Source: Alphaproteobacteria bacterium
GTDB lineage: Bacteria > Pseudomonadota > Alphaproteobacteria > Caulobacterales > Caulobacteraceae
Assembly: GCA_018820205.1 (NCBI GenBank)
Contig: JAHJOK010000076.1
Span: 1 to 60,492 of the forward strand
Reading direction: 5' to 3'
DNA length: 60,492 nucleotides
Shown here: positions 9,016 to 16,988 of the stretch, piece after piece
How positions within the stretch are numbered: position 1 is the first letter of the stretch
How the letters are laid out: each line of letters begins with the position of its first letter
Made by a program: the position numbers and the translations under genes
Notes under the pieces: generated by a model
What the model was told of the DNA's origin: nothing
What the model saw: only the letters and a program-made list of their open reading frames with translations
The model's database searches: none

Positions 9016-11123
9016 AAGAACAGCGGGTCGCGTTCCCTTTCCGGAAGCGGCTGAGGCTCGGGCCGCTGGTCCGGCGGATCGGCGCGGGGGCGCTGCGGCT
9101 GGGGCTGCGTCACGGGCGGCGCCTGCGGCTCGGGCCGACGCGGCGCGTCGACGGGCGCGCGCGGGTCGTAGGCGATGCCCAGGTCCGGATCGACAGGATC
9201 GATGACGCGGCCGTCGCCGTACGGGTCCTCGACCGAGTTCATCAGGTCGCCGATCGGGTCGGGCGCCATCCAGCCGTCGGGCATGGCCGGGCCGTTGGGG
9301 ATGGGCTGGACGTTCAGGCGCGGCAGGGCCGCCTCCATGAAGCCTTTCCAGATCGCTGCCGGGGCCGCGCCGCCGGTGACGCCGCGCATGGCGGTGTTGT
9401 CGTCCTTGCCGACCCAGACGGCGGTGACGAAGCCGCCGGTGTAGCCGACGAACCAGGCGTCCTTGTAGTCCGAGGTCGTGCCGGTCTTGCCGGCGATGTC
9501 CCGGCCCGAGATGGCGGCCCCGCGGGCGGTTCCGCCCGTGACCACGCCGCGCAGCATCTGGTTCATGTAATACAGCGACGGATTGTTGATCGCCTGACCG
9601 GCCGCGCCGTCGCGGGCGGCGCGCTGATAGATGACCCGGCCCTGGGGCGTGCGGATGCGGCTGATGCCATAGGCGTCGACTCGGCGGCCGCCGTTGGCGA
9701 AGGCGTCGAAGGCGGTGGCCATGTCGATCGGCGACACCTCGACCGCCCCCAGGGCCATCGCCGGCTCCAGCCCGATGCGCGACGAGATTCCCAGTCGTCG
9801 TGCGGCCCGCGCCACGCTGTCGCGCCCGATCTGGTCGGCGACATAGGCGGCAACCGTATTGGTCGACTGGGCCACGGCCTGGGCCAGGGTCATGTTACCC
9901 GCAAAGGTGCCGGAATAGTTGCGAGGGCTCCAGTTGCCGATCCGCACAGGCTCGTCCACGACCGGCGTCTGGGGCGTGTAGCCGGCCTCCATGGCGGCCA
10001 GATAGACGAAGGGCTTGAAGGCCGAGCCGGCCTGGCGGCGGGCGTCGACGGCGCGGTTGAACTGGCTGTCGGCGTAGCTGGCGCCGCCGATCATGGCGCG
10101 GACCCGCCCGTCGCCGTCCAGCGCCACCAAGGCCGCCTGTTCGACCCCGCGCGAGCCGTCGCGTTCCAGGATGCGGCGCACATTGCGTTCGGCCGCGGTC
10201 TGCAGTGTCAGGTCCAGGGTCGTCTCGACGATCATGTCCTCGGTCGGTTCGCCGACCAGGCCTCGGATTTCCTTGTCCAGCCAGTCGATGAAATACTGGG
10301 CGTGCTGGGTGGCCAGGGTGCGCGAGACGCGGACCGGCTCCAGCACGGCGGCGGCGCGCTGTTCCGGCGTGATGACGCCGGCGTCCTCCATCTCGTCCAG
10401 CACGACGGTGGCGCGGGCGGCGGCGCGTTCGCTTTCGGAGACGGGGGAATAGCGCGACGGCGCCTTCAGCAGACCGGCCAGCAGGGCGGCTTCGCCGACC
10501 GTCAGATCCTTGGCGCCCTTGTCGAAATAGCGCTGCGACGCCGCCTCGATGCCATAGGCGCCGGCGCCGAAATAGACCCGGTTCAGATACAGGGCGAGGA
10601 TTTCCTGTTTGGAGAATTTCAGCTCCAGCCACACCGCCAGCATCAGCTCCTGCACCTTGCGGCGCATGTTCTGGTCGGGCGTCAGGAACAGGTTCTTGGC
10701 CAGCTGCTGGGTCAGGGTCGAACCGCCCTGGACGATCCGGCCGGCGCGCATGTTGGCCGCCATCGCCCGGCCCATGCCGATCGGGTCGAAGCCGGGGTGC
10801 CAGTAGAACCGGCGGTCCTCGATGGCGATGAAGGCGGCGGGGACGTAGTCGGGCAGGGCCTCCAGATCGGCGGGCGGCGCCTGTTGCGAGCCCCGCGTGG
10901 CGATCAGGGCGCCGTTGCGGTCCAGATAGGTGACGGAGGGCTGGCGATCGACGTCGTACAGCGCCGACGTATCCGGCAGGCCGCGCGCGAACACGGCGAA
11001 GAACACCACCAGGAAGATGACGCCCCAGACCGCCAGCACCGCCGACCAGTAGAGGGCTCGCTGCAAGGGCGTGCGCTCGCCGCCCGCACCGCCGCCTCTC
11101 GCTCCGAAACCCGGACCCGCCAT
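9012..11123 (-). CDS. mrcA: Class A penicillin-binding protein 1A
   Basis: The product has 703 residues. It is a bifunctional peptidoglycan synthase anchored by one membrane segment (about 24-46). The glycosyltransferase 51 domain shows the catalytic Glu102 in EDRRFYWHPG and GGSTLTQQLAKN (133-144). The transpeptidase domain has SAFK (Ser367-Lys370), STN (420-422) and KTGTT (546). The C-terminus ends in a Pro/Gln/Arg-rich tail of about 45 residues that is probably disordered. I start at ATG 11123; a longer frame to 11198 adds an Arg-rich stretch before the cytoplasmic tail and has no better ribosome site. Confidence 0.95.
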   Translation of the reverse strand: MAGPGFGARGGGAGGERTPLQRALYWSAVLAVWGVIFLVVFFAVFARGLPDTSALYDVDRQPSVTYLDRNGALIATRGSQQAPPADLEALPDYVPAAFIAIEDRRFYWHPGFDPIGMGRAMAANMRAGRIVQGGSTLTQQLAKNLFLTPDQNMRRKVQELMLAVWLELKFSKQEILALYLNRVYFGAGAYGIEAASQRYFDKGAKDLTVGEAALLAGLLKAPSRYSPVSESERAAARATVVLDEMEDAGVITPEQRAAAVLEPVRVSRTLATQHAQYFIDWLDKEIRGLVGEPTEDMIVETTLDLTLQTAAERNVRRILERDGSRGVEQAALVALDGDGRVRAMIGGASYADSQFNRAVDARRQAGSAFKPFVYLAAMEAGYTPQTPVVDEPVRIGNWSPRNYSGTFAGNMTLAQAVAQSTNTVAAYVADQIGRDSVARAARRLGISSRIGLEPAMALGAVEVSPIDMATAFDAFANGGRRVDAYGISRIRTPQGRVIYQRAARDGAAGQAINNPSLYYMNQMLRGVVTGGTARGAAISGRDIAGKTGTTSDYKDAWFVGYTGGFVTAVWVGKDDNTAMRGVTGGAAPAAIWKGFMEAALPRLNVQPIPNGPAMPDGWMAPDPIGDLMNSVEDPYGDGRVIDPVDPDLGIAYDPRAPVDAPRRPEPQAPPVTQPQPQRPRADPPDQRPEPQPLPERERDPLFF

Positions 11124-11258
11124 CTCAATCCTCGACCTGCCCCGGCGGTATAGCCGGTCGCGCCCTCTACAGAAACGCCGTTCCCGTGAACGGCGCATGA
11201 AAAGGTCACGCTAGCGTGAGGGCGGTTTCGGCCGAAACGATGGCGCGGGGGTTAACGC

Positions 11259-11867
11259 TTATCCATCCCGACGGGCCAGCCAGGCCCCGCCGTCGCCGGC
11301 CAGGACGTCATGCTCCACCCGGAACCCGGCCCCGGTCAGGGCGGCGCGGTAATCGTCCGGGTCGAGGCTGCCGTGATAGAGGGGCTCGCCCCTCCAGTCG
11401 CCCAGGACATGGCCCAGCGCCGGACCGGACGTGAACAGGACCGTCGCCTTCGGGGCGGCGTGGGCCAGCAGACGGGGCAGGGTCCGACGCTGATCGTCCG
11501 GCGACAGGTGGAACAGGCTGTGCCAGGCCAGAATCCCGGCGAATGTCCGGCCCAGATCCAGCGTTCGCATATCGGCCTGGAGAAAACGCCCGGACGGCAA
11601 ATCCCGCGACGCATGGGCGATGAGGCGGGCGGAACTGTCCACGCCCGTGACCCGGAAGCCGGCGTCCAGCAGGCTCGCGGCGATCGGCCGCCCCGAGCCG
11701 CAACCGACATCCAGAACCGTATCGCCCGGCGACAGCGCGGCGGCGAACCGGTCGAGCCACACCCGGTCGTGGCCGGTCAGGGTTCTGCCGCGATCGGCGA
11801 TCCAGTCCTCGGACCGTCGATCGTAGAGGTCGACGATGTCGGCTGCGGCGGCGGCCGGATCGCTCAT
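11259..11867 (-). CDS. Class I SAM-dependent methyltransferase
   Basis: The product has 202 residues with the SAM-binding motif I VLDVGCGSG at about 51-59, motif II region VTGVDSS, and the loop LQADMRTLDL. The acceptor is not identifiable. The start codon overlaps the stop of the upstream hydrolase gene (ATGA), so the two genes form a coupled operon on the minus strand. Confidence 0.85.
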   Translation of the reverse strand: MSDPAAAAADIVDLYDRRSEDWIADRGRTLTGHDRVWLDRFAAALSPGDTVLDVGCGSGRPIAASLLDAGFRVTGVDSSARLIAHASRDLPSGRFLQADMRTLDLGRTFAGILAWHSLFHLSPDDQRRTLPRLLAHAAPKATVLFTSGPALGHVLGDWRGEPLYHGSLDPDDYRAALTGAGFRVEHDVLAGDGGAWLARRDG

Positions 11868-12838
11868 TCGGCCAAGAAGGCGTCCAGATCGGCGTAGAAG
11901 GCGGCCGGCTGGTCCAGCATGATGAAGTGGGCGCTGTCGTCGATGCGCTTCAACTCGACGCCCGGCAGGGTGGCGAACGAGGCCTGATAGACCGCGTCGG
12001 TGACTTCGTTGGTCATTCGGGCGTCGTTGAACTTCACATACAGCACTTCGGTCGGGGCCGTGATGCTGGCCAGTTCGGGGCGCAAGTCGGTGACGATCAG
12101 CTCCCGATAGGAGGCGGCCGAGACCTGGCGGTCGCTGGTCGCCGTGTCTTCCAGCACGGCGGGGCGGGCGGCCTCGTTCGAGACCATCGCTGTGACGATC
12201 GCAGCGGTGCGCTGCTGATAGGCCTCCTCGCTGGACGACATCGACCCGTCATAGACCTGGTCCGCGATGGGGGCGACGCTCTCGGCCGTGGCGCCGGGAG
12301 GACCGAACATGGCCCCCATGAACGGCACCATGTCCACGACCATCAGCTTTCCGACGGCGTCGGGATGGCGCGCCGCCAGCATCATGCCGATGGTGCCGCC
12401 CATCGAGTGGCCGACGACGACGGGCTTATCCAGGTCGTTCTCGGCGATGTAGCGGGCGATTTCTTCGGCCACGGGGGCGGCGACGGGGCCCTCGGCGTTG
12501 CCGGAGACGGGCGCGCCGGCGAAACCCTGGATGTGGACGCGGTGGACCCGCCATCCGTCGCCCAGATGATCGACTGTCCCCTGCCAGATTTCCGGCGAGG
12601 AACTGAGGCCGGGGATCAGGATGATGTCGCGCACGCCGGGTCCGGCCTCGCCGTCGATGCGGACATGCATCCGGTCCGAGGCGAAATCGGCGTGATGGTG
12701 GCCGTGGTCGGAATGCTGGGCGTGATCGTCCTGGTTCATGGCGTCGAATACGTCCTCCGCGCTGGCGTCGCCGACCCCGGCGAAATTAGCCATCAGGCCG
12801 AGGGCGGCGATCAGGCCGGTGATGATCTGGCTGTCCAT
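11864..12838 (-). CDS. Alpha/beta hydrolase with His-rich N-terminus
   Basis: The product has 324 residues. After a hydrophobic, signal-like N-terminus (about 5-28) there is a His/Asp-rich stretch (QDDHAQHSDHGHHHADF, about 36-52) that could bind metal. The hydrolase fold follows, with the nucleophile elbow GHSMGG (Ser145) and a likely catalytic His in DDSAHFI near residue 306. The substrate is unknown, and export is likely but not certain. It is the first gene of a two-gene operon with the methyltransferase and is divergent from the Rieske oxygenase gene. Confidence 0.82.
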   Translation of the reverse strand: MDSQIITGLIAALGLMANFAGVGDASAEDVFDAMNQDDHAQHSDHGHHHADFASDRMHVRIDGEAGPGVRDIILIPGLSSSPEIWQGTVDHLGDGWRVHRVHIQGFAGAPVSGNAEGPVAAPVAEEIARYIAENDLDKPVVVGHSMGGTIGMMLAARHPDAVGKLMVVDMVPFMGAMFGPPGATAESVAPIADQVYDGSMSSSEEAYQQRTAAIVTAMVSNEAARPAVLEDTATSDRQVSAASYRELIVTDLRPELASITAPTEVLYVKFNDARMTNEVTDAVYQASFATLPGVELKRIDDSAHFIMLDQPAAFYADLDAFLAE

Positions 12839-12982
12839 GGTGCGTGTTTCCCCTGGGCCGGACCAATCCGGCGTTCTGGTCTGTTGTCGTTACAGGTCGT
12901 GCGATCGGATGCAGGCCGCAACCTGCCCCGCCCATTTTCCTCGGACAATGACGAAAGCGAAACCAGCCTCTATCATCGCGCC

Positions 12983-14116
12983 ATGACCCCCGCCGACAGC
13001 GCCCACCCTTCCGTCGTCCCGCAGGCCAAGGCGCCGACCTCGGCCTTCGGCACGGGCTTCGTGCTGGACGCCTGGTATTTCGTCGCCCTGTCGCGCGACG
13101 TGGGCGAGGCCTCGCTGAAGCGCTACGAATTGGTCGGCGAACCGGTGCTGATCGGCCGGACCCGCGCCGGCCAGGTCTATGCGATGCGCGACATCTGCCC
13201 GCACCGCGCCGCGCCCCTGTCGGCCGGCCGGCTGGTCGAGAAACCGGGCGAGGGCGAGACCATCGAATGCTGCTATCACGGCTGGCGCTTCCGCCCCGAC
13301 GGGGTCTGCGCCGCCATCCCGTCGCTGGTCGACGACCAGCCGTTCGAGGTCGAGCGGGTTCGGGTGCGGTCCTATCCGGTGGTCGAGAGCCAGGGGATGG
13401 TGTTCGTCTTCCTGCGATCCGATCCGCGCTCGGACGCCGAGCCCGATCACCCGCCCCCGACCTTTCCCGGCGTCGTCGGCGGCGAGGCCAAACTGGTCGA
13501 GGCGATGGATTTCGACAGCCATATCGACCACGCCGTCGTCGGCCTGATGGACCCCGCCCACGGTCCCTATGTGCACCAGCAGTGGTGGTGGCGGTCCGAG
13601 CATTCGATGCACGAGAAGTCCAAGGCCTTCGAACCGCGCGAGCTTGGCTTCGCCATGGTGCGCCATACGCCGTCCTCGAACAGCCGGGCCTACAAGATTC
13701 TGGGGGGCGCCCCGGCGACCGAGATCACCTTCCGCCTGCCCGGCTATCGCTGGGAGCATATTGTAGTGGGAGAGGGGCAGGTCGGCGCGAAACAGGTCCT
13801 GGCCCTGACCTGCCTGACGCCGGTCACCGAGACCAAGACCCGGATCACCCAGATCTTCTGGTCCGACCACTGGGTGTTCGGGATCGCCAAACCCTTCCTG
13901 CGCATGGGGGTGGTCGCCTTCCTGAAGCAGGATGGGGGGATGGTGAACCTGCAGAACGAGGGGCTGCGCTACGACCCGGCGCTGATCTGGATCGACGACG
14001 CCGACAAACAGGCGAAATGGTACCAGCAGCTGAAGCGCGAATGGCAGAAAAGCCGCGCTGAACAGCGCGGCTTCTCCAATCCGGTCAAGCCGGCCGTCCT
14101 GAAGTGGAAGAGCTAA
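12983..14116 (+). CDS. Rieske 2Fe-2S aromatic ring-hydroxylating oxygenase subunit
   Basis: The product has 377 residues. The Rieske ligands are Cys72 and His74 in CPHR and Cys96 and His99 in CCYHGW. The C-terminal part carries DSHIDHAVVGLMDPAHGPYVHQ, with the His and Asp expected of the mononuclear iron site. This is the layout of the oxygenase component of Rieske non-heme iron oxygenases (PaO / vanillate demethylase-like group). No ferredoxin or reductase gene is beside it, so it must use a partner encoded elsewhere. The ATG at 12983 follows the divergent promoter region; the substrate is unknown. Confidence 0.88.
   Translation: MTPADSAHPSVVPQAKAPTSAFGTGFVLDAWYFVALSRDVGEASLKRYELVGEPVLIGRTRAGQVYAMRDICPHRAAPLSAGRLVEKPGEGETIECCYHGWRFRPDGVCAAIPSLVDDQPFEVERVRVRSYPVVESQGMVFVFLRSDPRSDAEPDHPPPTFPGVVGGEAKLVEAMDFDSHIDHAVVGLMDPAHGPYVHQQWWWRSEHSMHEKSKAFEPRELGFAMVRHTPSSNSRAYKILGGAPATEITFRLPGYRWEHIVVGEGQVGAKQVLALTCLTPVTETKTRITQIFWSDHWVFGIAKPFLRMGVVAFLKQDGGMVNLQNEGLRYDPALIWIDDADKQAKWYQQLKREWQKSRAEQRGFSNPVKPAVLKWKS
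14048..14071 (-). terminator. Rho-independent terminator for the TetR gene, inside the convergent CDS
   Basis: On the minus strand an 8-bp perfect stem (GCCGCGCT / AGCGCGGC, loop of 4) is followed by TTTT. It lies about 65 bases beyond the stop of the TetR gene and inside the 3' end of the Rieske oxygenase gene. Confidence 0.6.
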
Positions 14117-14134
14117 GCAACCCTCCCGACCCTC

Positions 14135-14785
14135 TTACTTCGTGCTGACGCCAGCCAGCAGCGTATCGACCTGGCGACCGATGTGATCGGCCAGTTGATC
14201 CACGGTCCAGCCATCGTAGGCGGCGCGGCGATAGTTGGACAGATAGGCGTCCCAGGTCAGCTCCGTCAGCAGGGCGATATCGGCGTCCTGTTTGATCTCG
14301 CCGGCGCCGATGCCCGAGCGCAGGATGTCGGCGATGACGTCGGTCAGCCCCTGGGTCGCCTCGCGCTGCCGGGTCTCGGCGGCGATGGGCTGGAACCAGG
14401 ACCGCGCGACGATGGCCTGGAACAGTGGCAGCTGGTCGATCGAGCCGTGATAGCCGGCGGTCAGGGCGTTCACCAGGCGGTCCCGGGTGGTGCCGTCGCC
14501 GGCGCCCTTCGCCATGACCTCGGCCAGGCCGGCCATGTCTTCGGTCAGGACGGCTTCGAACAGCTCGGCCTTGTCCTGGAAATTGGCGAACACCGCGCCG
14601 GTGGACATGCCGGCGCTCTTGGCGATGTCACGGATGGTGGCGGGCTCGTAGCCGCGCTCGGCGAACAGGCCGCGGGCCGCGTCGAGCACCTTCTGGCGCG
14701 TGCGCACCTTGGCGGCCTGACGGCGGTTCAGCCGGGGCTGGGCTTCTTCGAGGGACGGGGAGGCGGTCGACGCGGACTCACGCAT
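14135..14785 (-). CDS. TetR/AcrR family transcriptional regulator
   Basis: The product has 216 residues. The N-terminal DNA-binding domain (about 25-75) reads RQKVLDAARGLFAERGYEPATIRDIAKSAGMS, broken here for quoting as RQKVLDAARGLF and ATIRDIAKSAGMSTG, followed by AVFANF, the TetR helix-turn-helix pattern. The C-terminal ligand domain resembles the TetR_C_33 type. It is convergent with the Rieske oxygenase gene and may or may not control it. ATG 14785 is preferred over the GTG two codons upstream. A TTTT-bearing hairpin ends its transcript inside the neighbouring gene. Confidence 0.9.
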   Translation of the reverse strand: MRESASTASPSLEEAQPRLNRRQAAKVRTRQKVLDAARGLFAERGYEPATIRDIAKSAGMSTGAVFANFQDKAELFEAVLTEDMAGLAEVMAKGAGDGTTRDRLVNALTAGYHGSIDQLPLFQAIVARSWFQPIAAETRQREATQGLTDVIADILRSGIGAGEIKQDADIALLTELTWDAYLSNYRRAAYDGWTVDQLADHIGRQVDTLLAGVSTK

Positions 14786-14973
14786 GAACACGGATACTCT
14801 GTGACTGACGCTTCACGGCGGAGGGGGCCGCGAAGGAGATGGACATAAGGGGCGCGTGACCTGTGCGGCCACGCTGGCGAGACGCGCGCGAGCAAACGAC
14901 CCGTGCAACGGCGAGCCCCGGAGGAGGCGCGCTTTCATCACGGAACGATGACCAAAATGGGTCACGTTTCTGG

Positions 14974-16821
14974 TTAAGGCCGCGGACCCGACCTGAGCGC
15001 CCGCGTCGGTCTGTCCCGACGCTCCTCCGGCACCGAGGCCTGGAATACGGCCCGGAATCTGTCGCGCCGTTCGTGGATCGAGGCCAGAACCAGTCCCATC
15101 GGCACCCCCAGATCGACCAGGGTGTTCTCCGCAAGTTGCAGGCTGGCCTCGGTCGTTTCCGGCACCGCATCGGTCACGCCGAGGGAATACAGTCGCGCCG
15201 CGTGGCGGTCGTCGCGGGCGCGGGCGATGACGATCAGGTCGTCCCTGAGCGTCCGCGCGGCGACCACGACCTCATCCACCTTGATGGGGGCGTCCATCGT
15301 GACGACCAGGGCGCGGATGGCGCCGACGCCGCATAGGGACAGCATCTCCGGGCGGGCGGCGTCGCCGTAGGAGACGTCGTAGCCGTCGCGACGTCCGGCG
15401 GCGACGGCGGCCGGGTCGGTGTCGACCGCGATGAAGCTCTGGCCGTGCTCGACCAGCATCTCTGCGACCAGCCGGCCGACGCGACCGAAGCCGACGATCA
15501 GGACGGCGGCCTCGACCTCGCCCGGCTGGCGCGCCGGACCCAGTCCCAGCGCCGGATCGTCGGCCAGGGGCACGGCGTTCGCCCTGGCCCCGGCCAGCTT
15601 CTGGCCCAGCATCGCCATCAGGGGCACGGTGAACATGCTGATGGTCGCGGAGACCAGGACGCCTTGCGTGAACGACGGGGCGGCGAGGCCTTCCACCATG
15701 CCGGTGTTCAGGATGACGAAGGCGAACTCGCCCGCCGGACCCAGAACCAGCGCCGTCTCGATCGCCGATCGGGCGCCCAGGCCCCACAGCCGCGCCAGTC
15801 CGAAGATCAGCCCGGCCTTGATCGCCGTGATCGCCAGGGCCAGCCCGAACACGCCCAGTGGATTGGCGGCGACCGCGTCAAGGTCCAGTCCGATGCCGAC
15901 GCCGACGAAGAAAACCCCCAGCAGCAGGCCCTTGAAGGGCTCGATGTTGAGTTCGATCTCGCGCCGATACTCGGTCTCGGCCAGCAGCAGTCCAGCGACG
16001 AGCGCCCCCAGACTCATGGACAGGCCCGCCGCCTGGGCCGCCACTCCGGCGCCGACGACGATCAGCAGACACAGGGCGACGAACAACTCCTGACGCCCCC
16101 CGCCGGACCTGGACCGGCTCTTGGCGACCGAGCGGAACAGCGGGCGCAGGGCCACGCGCCCGAACACGACCACCAGCGCCAGACCGATCGCGGCCGGCGC
16201 CAGGGTCAGCAGCGCCGGACCCAGGATGCCGGGCCTCACATCGCCCCCCGTGGCCGCCAGCGTGGCCAGAACCGTCACGGTGATCAGGATCGGCGCCACG
16301 GCCAGGTCCTGGGCCAGCAGCGCGGCGAAGGTCGACCGCCCGACCGCCCCCTTCATTCGGTTTCGCTCCGCCATGACCGGCAGGACCACCGCCGTCGACG
16401 ACAGGGCCAGTCCCATCCCCAGCACCGCCGAGCCGGCGAACGGCTGACCCATCAGCATGAAGGCGCCTGCCAGGACCACGGTGCACAGGGCGACCTGCAT
16501 CATGCCGAAACCAAAGACCAGCCGACGCATGGACTTCAGCCGTTCCCACGACAATTCCAGTCCGATCATGAACAACAGGAAGGCGACCCCCAGCTCCGAC
16601 AGCTGGGCCAGCTGATCGGCGTCCCCGATGGTCAGGTAGGACAGCCAGGGAACCACATCGCCGAACCGTCCCAACCCATCGGGTCCCAGCAGGACGCCGG
16701 CCGCCAGAAAGCCCAGCACCGGACTGATCTTCCAGCGATTGAACAGCGGGACAACGACGCCCGCCGCCGCCAGGAAGACGACCAGATCCTTGTAATCGCC
16801 GCCCGCGTGCGCGCCGTGCAT
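14974..16821 (-). CDS. Monovalent cation:proton antiporter-2 (KefB-like) with TrkA-N domain
   Basis: The product has 615 residues. About 12 hydrophobic segments form the Na+/H+ exchanger fold of the CPA2 family (GLELSWERL, ALSSTAVVLPV, LLAQDLAVAPI, GVFFVGVGIGLDLD). A cytoplasmic Rossmann domain follows in the last third (VLIVGFGRVGRLVAEML, then IAVDTDP), as in glutathione-gated potassium efflux systems. It probably exchanges K+ for H+ at the inner membrane. No KefF/KefG-like partner is adjacent. The gene is divergent from the M13 peptidase gene; their start codons are 167 bases apart. Confidence 0.9.
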   Translation of the reverse strand: MHGAHAGGDYKDLVVFLAAAGVVVPLFNRWKISPVLGFLAAGVLLGPDGLGRFGDVVPWLSYLTIGDADQLAQLSELGVAFLLFMIGLELSWERLKSMRRLVFGFGMMQVALCTVVLAGAFMLMGQPFAGSAVLGMGLALSSTAVVLPVMAERNRMKGAVGRSTFAALLAQDLAVAPILITVTVLATLAATGGDVRPGILGPALLTLAPAAIGLALVVVFGRVALRPLFRSVAKSRSRSGGGRQELFVALCLLIVVGAGVAAQAAGLSMSLGALVAGLLLAETEYRREIELNIEPFKGLLLGVFFVGVGIGLDLDAVAANPLGVFGLALAITAIKAGLIFGLARLWGLGARSAIETALVLGPAGEFAFVILNTGMVEGLAAPSFTQGVLVSATISMFTVPLMAMLGQKLAGARANAVPLADDPALGLGPARQPGEVEAAVLIVGFGRVGRLVAEMLVEHGQSFIAVDTDPAAVAAGRRDGYDVSYGDAARPEMLSLCGVGAIRALVVTMDAPIKVDEVVVAARTLRDDLIVIARARDDRHAARLYSLGVTDAVPETTEASLQLAENTLVDLGVPMGLVLASIHERRDRFRAVFQASVPEERRDRPTRALRSGPRP

Positions 16822-16988
16822 TCGACCTCCATTGTCGCTGGAAGAGTCACCTTAAAGGCGCGGCTTGGCGAGGGGGCGGCGTCGTTTCATGAACTTTTTT
16901 TAAGACAACACCCCACGAACGGGGCGTAGGGTCCGGGCACCCCCCGCGCGCCACGGCGCCGCGAATGACGCCAAACCCAGGAAATCCA

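Noticed and set aside
8796..11153. A 785-residue plus-strand frame opposite PBP1A
   Set aside because: Its sequence is Arg/Gly/His-rich shadow of the opposite strand, which encodes a complete class A PBP.
15445..16929. A long plus-strand frame rich in Gln, Arg and Asp opposite the antiporter gene
   Set aside because: It is the shadow of a membrane-protein gene; composition is not that of a protein.
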